Positions 39,897-47,300 of a stretch of DNA of 64,000 bases are shown in pieces. Source of the DNA: JAJVID01 sp050247435 (GTDB lineage Bacteria > Acidobacteriota > Blastocatellia > RBC074); NCBI GenBank assembly GCA_050247435.1, contig JBFWUF010000019.1:60498-124497 (forward strand), written 5' to 3'. Below the pieces are notes generated by a model, which saw nothing but the letters and a program-made list of their open reading frames with translations, was not told where the DNA came from and did not search any database. The number at the start of each line of letters is the position of its first letter. Within the stretch, counting starts at the first letter, position 1. The translations under genes and the position numbers were made by a program.

Positions 39897-40461
39897 TCAG
39901 CGGTTTGTATCCGGCCTCCTCCCAAAAACGCCACGCGGCTTCGTTCGCGCTCAGCACGTGCAGGTCGCTTATCTTGACGCCTTGCGAGCGCAGCCAGTCT
40001 TCAGCGGCGGCGGCCAGCGCTCGTCCAACGTTGGCACGGCGGGCTTCGTGGCGGACGAAGATTCCGGCGATATAGCCGACGGCGCCTTCGACGTTGGGGC
40101 GCGGGCGGCGGAAGATGAGGTTGAAAACGCCGCGCGCCGTCCGTTCGATCACATCAATCAACCACCCTGTCGCGCCTCTCTCGCCGCTAACCGAATGCCG
40201 TCCATGAATCACGACTTTGATGTAGCCTGCGATTTCCGGGCCTTCCGCGACAATTCTCTCGGCAACGAAGAATCGGGTGTTTGGACGCCGCATCTGTTTG
40301 CGCAACTCGCCGGGGTTGGCTGCCCATCGCGTCAACTCTCCCATGCCTTCGTTCAACCCTCGTTCGTGCAGCAGGAGTTGATGCGCTAGTGAGGATAATT
40401 GGGCAGCGTCCGCGCTCGTCGCGGGGCGGATGATGATCGAATTTTGATCGCGCGTGGTCAT
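39868..40461 (-). CDS. GNAT family N-acetyltransferase
   Basis: A 197-residue GNAT with N-terminal IIIRPATSADAAQLSSLAH, motif A GIFVRHEARRANVGRALAAA (acetyl-CoA loop RRANVGR), and a C-terminal VLSANEAAWRFWEEAGYKPL, which is the usual motif B. Substrate not predictable. Its stop lies inside the pyrC end on the opposite strand. Confidence 0.9.
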   Translation of the reverse strand: MTTRDQNSIIIRPATSADAAQLSSLAHQLLLHERGLNEGMGELTRWAANPGELRKQMRRPNTRFFVAERIVAEGPEIAGYIKVVIHGRHSVSGERGATGWLIDVIERTARGVFNLIFRRPRPNVEGAVGYIAGIFVRHEARRANVGRALAAAAEDWLRSQGVKISDLHVLSANEAAWRFWEEAGYKPLTMGMRKKLD

Positions 40462-40562
40462 CGTAAGCAGTGTTTACGGCCAAAAGATGACTTGCTTGAC
40501 CGTCCGCAAAAGCATACGCGATAATCGCCGCGGATTTAAACACCTCCCTCGATAAAGTTTCG

Positions 40563-41579
40563 ATGTCTACGTTCAAGTTTTCAATTATGTCTTCAACCAG
40601 GTTGGCGCCTGGGTTGGCGATCATACTGGCAGCGGCTTTGTGCGTCGCCGCGCCGCAGAAACGAGCGTCTTACGGCCCTGTCGTCAGCGCATATCTGACG
40701 GGGCTTGCCGAGGATTTGAACGAGCTTGAGTATCAGTTGCGCCATCGGGAGATAGACCGCGCGGATTACGAACGGGCGAAACAACGGCTGACGATCCTGC
40801 GCCGTTTCGTCGAACGTTACGCGGCGGAGAGCCGCGAAGACATCGTGCCCGAATATCAGGCGCTGGCCGAAGATGAGTTGAACACATTGGGCCTGAGCAG
40901 GGAATTCAAGACCGATGAGTTGATCGCCGGGGCCGAGTTGGATGGCCAGTGGAAGATCATCGGCGTTCAGTTCGCTGGAGTTCAATCTGCCGGAGTTCAA
41001 TCAGGAGGACAGCGAAAACTCACACGCTTTCTGATTCTTGAAAGATCGCAGCGGGCAGCGGGCGACGGCGTGCGCGAAAGCAGACTGGGCAAGACCATTA
41101 ATCCGCGCGACGTGATTGAAACCATCATCGTTCCCGAAACGAAATCGCAAATCGCGGCGCCGCCACCGCAAGCGAACAGCGCAGGCTCAGAAACCGTTGA
41201 TGGCTCTTTAATCGCTGAAGCGAAAATCGAAGCGCCAGCGCAAAAGCCCAGTCTGCAAGGCCCGCGCATCCTGCACCTCTACCTTCCCGAATACACCGGA
41301 AAGGCGCGCGACAAAAAGATCGAAGGCGAGGTGGCCGTGCGCGCGCTGTTTCAACGCGACGGAAAGATCAAAAGCGTCAAAGTTGAGAATGGACTCGGCT
41401 TCGGGCTGGATGAGCGCGCGGTCGAAGCCGTCAAGCGATTAGGATTTCTCCCCGCGCAGCTTGATGGAAAAGATGTTGACGCACAGATGCGGATCGTCTT
41501 CGGCTTCAAGCTTGAGAAGGTTTCTGTTTACATCGGCGCCGCCGAGTTGAGCGAACCGGGCCGGGGAGAGAAATTTTGA
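40563..41579 (+). CDS. TonB-like C-terminal domain protein
   Basis: A 338-residue protein with an N-terminal hydrophobic segment and a helical region (about 40-100). A short repeat AGVQSAGVQSGGQ follows near 140, and then a C-terminal TonB_C domain with GEVAVRALFQRDGKIKSVKVENGLGFGLDERAVEAVKRLGF. A start at the ATG 24 bases downstream (40587) fits a signal peptide slightly better. It may transfer energy or bind an outer-membrane partner. The next gene starts with a TTG that overlaps its stop, so the two are coupled. Confidence 0.75.
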   Translation: MSTFKFSIMSSTRLAPGLAIILAAALCVAAPQKRASYGPVVSAYLTGLAEDLNELEYQLRHREIDRADYERAKQRLTILRRFVERYAAESREDIVPEYQALAEDELNTLGLSREFKTDELIAGAELDGQWKIIGVQFAGVQSAGVQSGGQRKLTRFLILERSQRAAGDGVRESRLGKTINPRDVIETIIVPETKSQIAAPPPQANSAGSETVDGSLIAEAKIEAPAQKPSLQGPRILHLYLPEYTGKARDKKIEGEVAVRALFQRDGKIKSVKVENGLGFGLDERAVEAVKRLGFLPAQLDGKDVDAQMRIVFGFKLEKVSVYIGAAELSEPGRGEKF

Positions 41580-42493
41580 GTTTTACGGAAGCGCGGCAGG
41601 ATGGTTTTCCCGAAGGGTTGGCGAGGAGATTCAAACGCCAGGCGCCATCGCCGAAGGAATGGTCGCGGCGCGATTGGATAAAGCTCTCGGCGGCGTCGGT
41701 GGCGGCTGTGGGATTGGGATGCCTGGGGTATGGTTTCGCGGTGCGCGACCATGTTGAAATCTCGCGCGTGCCCGTGAAGATCGCAAACCTGCCGGACGAA
41801 TTCGCCGGACTGACCATCGCGCAGTTGAGCGACATCCATCACGGGCTTTACACCGGACTCGATTACATCAACCGGTGCGTCGAAATCGTCAATGGCTTGA
41901 AGCCTGACCTGATAGCGTTGACCGGAGATTTCACCCACGCGGGAAGACAGTACGTCGAACCCTGCGCCGAGTTGTTGAAGAACCTGAGAGCCGCTGTCGG
42001 CGTTTACGCCGTGCTGGGCAATCACGACTATTACGCCGGGGCTTCGCGCGTGGCGCGCGCGCTCAGAAACGCCGATCTCAACCTGCTGATTGACGCGCAG
42101 GATCGCATCGAACATCGCGGATCGAAGCTATGCGTGATTGGAGTTGACGATCTCTATTACGGCTACACTAACATTGACCGGCTGATGCGCGATGTTCCAA
42201 AAGAGGCTCCGAGAATCGTGCTCTCGCACAACCCCGATTTCATCGAAGAGTTCGTGGTCAAACGGCGCCACATTGATTTCATGATGTCCGGCCACACGCA
42301 CGGCGGGCAGGTTCGATTTCCGGTCCTGGGCGCCCCGCACATCTCGTCGAGCTACGGCCAGCGTTACGCGATAGGTTTGAACCGCAGCGGCTCGATGCAG
42401 GTTTACACAACGCGCGGCATCGGCACAGTCCTGCTGCCTTCGCGTTTCGATTGCCCGCCGGAGATTGTGTTGTACACGCTGGAACGGGCTTGA
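41576..42493 (+). CDS. Tat-exported metallophosphoesterase
   Basis: A 305-residue calcineurin-like phosphoesterase (YaeI/YkuE type). A twin-arginine signal SRRDWIKLSAAS (about 30-41) precedes the metal motifs: DIHHG, GDFTH, GNHDY, late H in VLSHNPD and GHTHGGQ. Members often hydrolyse UDP-2,3-diacylglucosamine or other phosphoesters outside the cytoplasm. The TTG start overlaps the TonB-like gene stop (TTGA) and has GGGGAGAG upstream. All five metal-ligand blocks are intact. Confidence 0.9.
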   Translation: MSFTEARQDGFPEGLARRFKRQAPSPKEWSRRDWIKLSAASVAAVGLGCLGYGFAVRDHVEISRVPVKIANLPDEFAGLTIAQLSDIHHGLYTGLDYINRCVEIVNGLKPDLIALTGDFTHAGRQYVEPCAELLKNLRAAVGVYAVLGNHDYYAGASRVARALRNADLNLLIDAQDRIEHRGSKLCVIGVDDLYYGYTNIDRLMRDVPKEAPRIVLSHNPDFIEEFVVKRRHIDFMMSGHTHGGQVRFPVLGAPHISSSYGQRYAIGLNRSGSMQVYTTRGIGTVLLPSRFDCPPEIVLYTLERA

Positions 42494-42532
42494 GGGCGGA
42501 GAGCGGGAGACAAGGAGACAAGGGGAATAACG

Positions 42533-42868
42533 ATGAGTTTGTTGACGCAGAGTGAAGTTTACGAAGAGATCACGAAGGCGCAGGGCGCCCAGCGAAAGCT
42601 CGCGGTGGCCACGATCGTGACGACTTCGGGTTCGACGCCTCAGCGCACGGGAGCGAAGCTGCTGGTGTTTGAAGACGGCAGGATGATGGGTACCGTCGGA
42701 GGCGGTTGCGTCGAAGCCGACGTGTGGGCCGAGGCGCGCGAGGCGCTTGCCGAAAACAAACCGCGTCTGTGCAGGTTCAGCCTGCGCGACAATCCGGACG
42801 TGCCTCCTGACGAGGAGGGGATGATCTGCGGCGGCGATATGGAAGTGTTCATCGAAGTCTGGAATTGA
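42533..42868 (+). CDS. XdhC/CoxI N-terminal-domain protein
   Basis: A 111-residue protein consisting only of the XdhC_CoxI domain: LAVATIVTTSGSTPQRTGAKL, GRMMGTVGGGCVEADVW and MICGGDMEVFIE. XdhC proteins insert or sulfurate the molybdenum cofactor in xanthine dehydrogenase-type enzymes. A second XdhC gene follows at 43498 and is full length. The pair is the usual split of XdhC, but an unrelated gene lies between. Could serve molybdoenzymes; sulfite dehydrogenase at 1-2 kb is another family and does not need it. Confidence 0.85.
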   Translation: MSLLTQSEVYEEITKAQGAQRKLAVATIVTTSGSTPQRTGAKLLVFEDGRMMGTVGGGCVEADVWAEAREALAENKPRLCRFSLRDNPDVPPDEEGMICGGDMEVFIEVWN

Positions 42869-42872
42869 AGAA

Positions 42873-43495
42873 GGTGGTTGGTGGCTGGTGGCTGGATAAT
42901 AGCTTGTTAGATGTCTGCGGCGAAGTCAGGCCAACCTGAAGAAAGGACGTAAAACAAATTGAGCGTAGTGGTTTCGTATAAATTGACTGGTTCTGGTTGG
43001 GCAGAATGCGTTCTAACGGTTGATGAACAAACCATCACCACGACTGCCTCATACCTGAGTCACGCGCTCGAAAGTTTATTGCAAGCGACCATTGACATCG
43101 TAAAGGGTCATCGTGAAGCGAAGGCTTCTTTTGACGAAGAACCAGGCGAATATCGTTGGCTTTTCAAACGGCTCAACGACCAGCAAGTGAACATCAAAAT
43201 CTTATGGTTTGATGAACTTTGGAATCGCGAACCAGATGAAAAAGGCCGACTAATGTTTGAGGCAAACTGTCGGTTAAGGACATTGGCCCGGGCCATACTC
43301 TCGGCCTCACAACAGGTCTTAGCTGAACATGGGCAGACAGGTTATAAAGATAAATGGTACGAACACGAGTTTCCCTTAACCACACAGGATGAACTGAAAC
43401 GATTACTTGATGAAGGAAAGGCTGCGCCAAAAACAGAAAGCATCTAACTCATTGATAGCAAAACCAACCACTAATCACCGACCACGAACCACCAA
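42873..43495. repeat. GGTTGGTGG-type repeats flanking the inserted gene, inverted orientation
   Basis: The left copy (42873-42895) is GGTGGTTGGTGGCTGG followed by more of the same. The right copy (43464-43495) reads on the reverse strand as GTTGGTGGTTCGTGG and GTGGTTGG. They face each other around the 162-residue gene. The same repeat family forms the perfect hairpin between clpS and clpA. Confidence 0.65.
42959..43447 (+). CDS. Protein of unknown function between the two XdhC genes
   Basis: A 162-residue acidic protein with no family I recognise. It has Trp-rich segments (WAECVLTVDEQT, RWLFKRL, ILWFDELWN) and a C-terminal YEHEFPLTTQDELKRLL. A TTG start with AAAGGA about 11 bases upstream is used. 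Its codons are clearly more A/T-rich than neighbouring genes, and it is flanked by inverted repeats, so it looks transferred. Some type-VI or contact-system immunity proteins have similar composition, but no toxin is visible. Confidence 0.6.
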   Translation: MSVVVSYKLTGSGWAECVLTVDEQTITTTASYLSHALESLLQATIDIVKGHREAKASFDEEPGEYRWLFKRLNDQQVNIKILWFDELWNREPDEKGRLMFEANCRLRTLARAILSASQQVLAEHGQTGYKDKWYEHEFPLTTQDELKRLLDEGKAAPKTESI

Positions 43496-43497
43496 CT

Positions 43498-44334
43498 ATG
43501 CTTTCTGCAACTGAAATCTCATCGGCCTTGAAACAATCACTCGCTGACGGCGAAGCGCTGTGCATCGTCTCGTTGATGGAAATGGATGGGCGGCCATCGC
43601 CACAGACCGCGCGTTTGCTGGTCAAAGAAGGCGGCGCGCTGGTCGGAGGCTCGCTCGGAGATCGAGCGCTGGATGAGATTGCCGCGCGTCACGCGGTGGT
43701 GTTGATGAAAGACGAGCGGCAGGAGATAGTCGTCGCGCGGTTGGGCGAATTGGCCGCATCGCTCGAAAACGAAGTGGAATGGCGAACTGGCGACGCGCGG
43801 CTGCTTTTTGAAATTTCGCGACCACCGCTGGAATTGATCATTTGCGGCGGAGGGCACGTTGGGCAAGCCGTCGCGAAAGTTGGCGCGCTACTCGATTTTA
43901 AGATCACCGTGATTGACGACAGGGCCGAATTCTCGTCGCGCGAGAAATTCCCTGACTCAAACGTTCGCCTGATGACTGACGATTTTCTGGTGGCTTTGCG
44001 TTCGCTGAAGATCACGCAGGTGTCGCACGTGGTGATCGTCACGCGCGGTCACAGGCACGACGAGATTTGTCTGCGAGAGGTGATCGAAAAACCGGCTCGG
44101 TATATCGGGATGATTGGCAGCCGGCGCCGCGCGACTACGATCCGCGAACATATGCGGCGCGAGGGCGTGGCGGGCAAGCATCTTCGACGCGTCCATTCGC
44201 CAATCGGGCTGGACATCGGCGCGATGACGCCGGAAGAGATAGCGCTGGCGATCATGGCCGAGATCGTGCTGGCGCGGCGCGGCGGCACCGGCGCTCCGAA
44301 AGGCGCGGAAGGGCCGATGGCCCGCGCGCGGTGA
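43498..44334 (+). CDS. XdhC family protein with Rossmann domain
   Basis: A 278-residue XdhC protein: an N-terminal XdhC_CoxI region (about 10-95), then a C-terminal Rossmann domain with LIICGGGHVGQAV and YIGMIGSRRR. The end has PIGLDIGAMTPEEIALAIMAEIVLARRGG, the family signature. It handles the sulfurated molybdenum cofactor. It ends one base before the stop of the giant protein on the other strand. Confidence 0.92.
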   Translation: MLSATEISSALKQSLADGEALCIVSLMEMDGRPSPQTARLLVKEGGALVGGSLGDRALDEIAARHAVVLMKDERQEIVVARLGELAASLENEVEWRTGDARLLFEISRPPLELIICGGGHVGQAVAKVGALLDFKITVIDDRAEFSSREKFPDSNVRLMTDDFLVALRSLKITQVSHVVIVTRGHRHDEICLREVIEKPARYIGMIGSRRRATTIREHMRREGVAGKHLRRVHSPIGLDIGAMTPEEIALAIMAEIVLARRGGTGAPKGAEGPMARAR

Positions 44335-44335
44335 G

Positions 44336-47300
44336 TTACGGCGTCTTTTTCGTTTCGCCTTTTACTTCGTCTTTGGCTTCCCCATTCGCTTCCCCATCTG
44401 TTTCTTTGGATGGCGCGGTCGCTTCCTTCATCTTCTCCTTCATCGCCTTGAATTCGGGCATTGTCGCGAGTGGCTGCAGATCGGGTTCTTCGGGATCGAA
44501 GACGACTTCAGGGTCAAGCTCCAGCATCTGTTTCAACGCGGCCAGCGCCTCGCGTTTGCGTCCGAGTTGCGCCAGCGAGCAGGCGCGCTCGAAATGCGCG
44601 TCAACCGAACTCTCGTCCAGTTTGGCCGCCTGATTGGCCGCGTTCAAAGCTTCGGTGAAACGGCGTTGTGAACGGTACAACCGCGACAGCACTTCGTAGG
44701 AGCTGGCGGATGGTTCAATCGCTATAGCGCGCTGCATTGATTTGATGGCGGCGCCGGTCTTGTTCTGGGCGTCTTGAACTCCGGCGAGTAATGTCCACCC
44801 CGCTTCGCTGCCATCCAATTCTTTCGGGAACGCCAGCAACATGTTTTCGAGCGCCTTCGCGTAATCGGGGTCGTATCCTTCCTCGTCCACGAACTCCCCG
44901 AATATCTCGTCAACATCCGAAGAGGCATTGAGCATTCGCGCAAACGCCGGCTTCGCTTTCTCCGGCTTGTCGTAATTCAGATGGAAGTTGACGAGCGCGG
45001 TGTGGTGATCGAGGTATTCGCGGTCAATTTCGACGGCCTTCTCCAAAGCCGATTCCGCGTCTTCCAGCTTGTCGAACTGTTCGTAAGCGAACGCCAGGTC
45101 GCGCCACGGGCGAGGGTCGTAAGGCGCCAGCCGCGCGTAGGCGTGCAATTCCGCGATGGCTCGCTCGGCGTCCTTGCTGAGTGGGTTGACGGCGTCTTCG
45201 CCGCTGCCCGAATAGAGAAGTTCACGCGCCAGCGCCAACCGGCCCGGCGCGAAATCGGGCCAGCGTTTGGCAAGCTCCTTCAAAACCTCGACGGACGGAT
45301 CGGAAGCCGGCTGATCAGGTTTCGCCAATTCCGATGAATTCTTGCCAGGCTCAGCCTTGTTCGATTCGGCTTTATTGGTTTCAGGCTCACTCAGGGTTTT
45401 CACCGCTTCCTCGATCTCCTGCGAACTGATCACCCGCGATTTCAACAGCAACAGTTCAGGCTTTCCGCCTTCCTGGGCGAGCAGCTTTTCAATGTGTCTG
45501 GCGGCGTTTTCTATCGAGGTTTCGAATACGACGCCGCGACGGCCGGCGGGTTGCAGCGCGCCCTGAATGGCGTCGGCGAATTCGGGCAGCGCGTCGTCAA
45601 CGATCTCGTGCTCGGTGATGAACCATGCGCCGTCGCGCCGCGCGAGGGTGAAGCGCAACATCGCCTCGCCGCGCAGCAGCGTGGCAGTCGCGCGGTCGGC
45701 TTTGACATCGCTTTGCAGCACGCGCGGTTGCAAGGGGATTTCCGTTTTCCACGTTTCCCACATCTCGTTCACGGTCTTCTCGAACGCCGTTATCACGGCG
45801 GCGCGCTGCTTTTCGTCAAGCTCGGCCCATCGGCTTTGGCCCAGCGACTGTTCAACCGTCAACGAAAGATCGAAGGCCAGGTCGCGCGTGGCCGGATCGA
45901 GGCTGAACTCCTTGATCAGTCGAATCGGGTCGCGCTGGTAATCTGCGACCGTGCGGCGCGCCGAGGTGATCTCAAGCTCGATTTGGTTGAGCATCGCGTA
46001 ACTCGTGAACGCGTCGCCGTCGAAGCGCAGGTGCGTCGCGTCCACGTGATCCATCAACCCCCAAGTCGGGTCAAGTTCGACCCATTTGCCCAGGTAAATC
46101 TCAACCCAGGCGTGCGCCCCGAACGACCCTCCGCTCAAAGCGGCGCCCGTCACGACTCGCGCGGGCAATCCCAGCGCGCGCGCCAGCGCGACGTACAACT
46201 CCGAATGCTCAAGGCAATCGGCGGCGCGCGACGCCAGAGTGTCAACCGTGTCGCTCTCGACTTTTTTCCATTTCAAATTCCTGTACGTCCACTCGCCGAT
46301 CTTGCGCGCGACGCTGCGTCCGTCCTTGTCGTCGCCCGCGATCTGCTTTGCGAGCGCAATGATCGCCGGGTCTTTCGAGTTGATTTGCGCGGTTGGATTG
46401 AGGAAGAGCGCGAATTCCGCGCCGGTCACGGCCATCACGGGAATATGAACAGTGAGCTTTTCGGGAATGCGGCGCGCCGACGAAGTGACGATGACCGCCG
46501 AGTCGTTACTGGATTCGACACGCTGGAAATTGAATTTGGCCAGATCGTCGCGGACGCGAGGAGCGATTCCAGGCATTTTCGCCGTGACCCGCAGAGTCAT
46601 TGATTCTACGCGCGGCGATTGAATGACGGTCAAGCCCTTCGGCGTGATCATCGCGTTGGCGAGATCGAAATCCCCGGTCGCGTTCGCAAGATCGCCGACC
46701 GAATAACGTCCCTCACGGTCGAACGAGACCGAGAGACGACCAACCAGCCCGTCTTTTTCGACGGCGAAAAATGCGCGCTGGCTGTGGAACGCGTGGATGA
46801 CCGCGCTGATGAACGGCAGCATCTGCCGCGATGAGCTATCGGTCACAACCTTGCTTGCTTCATCGAGCGCCGCCTCCAGGCCGTAGGTCGCAAACAACGC
46901 CAGATTGCCGGGCAGTTCCTTCGTCGAACGCGCGAAATCGCGCGACGAATCGAACTTCTCTTTGGCTTCAAACAGTCTCAGCGTCTCGACGCTGTCGGCG
47001 AGGATTAAGTAATCGCCGGTCACCACGACGAACGGGGCGCCGGCGCCTTCACCCAACGCCGTGACCGGCGAACCCAGGGCCGTCGTGTTCGGCACGCGCT
47101 CGAAATTGGCGAAGAGCTTTCCGGCGCGGTGAGCTTCGGCCAGCTCCCCGTTTTTCAGTTTCAGCGCCAAAGCCATTGCGGGCCATTCGGCGCCGTTGAA
47201 GATCGGCTTGAGGCTGACGAGCGCGGCGGCGATTTCGCCCTGCATGTTCGGGACAATCAGATTTTCAATGTCCGCGTCAATCTCCTTGTCGCGTTGACTG

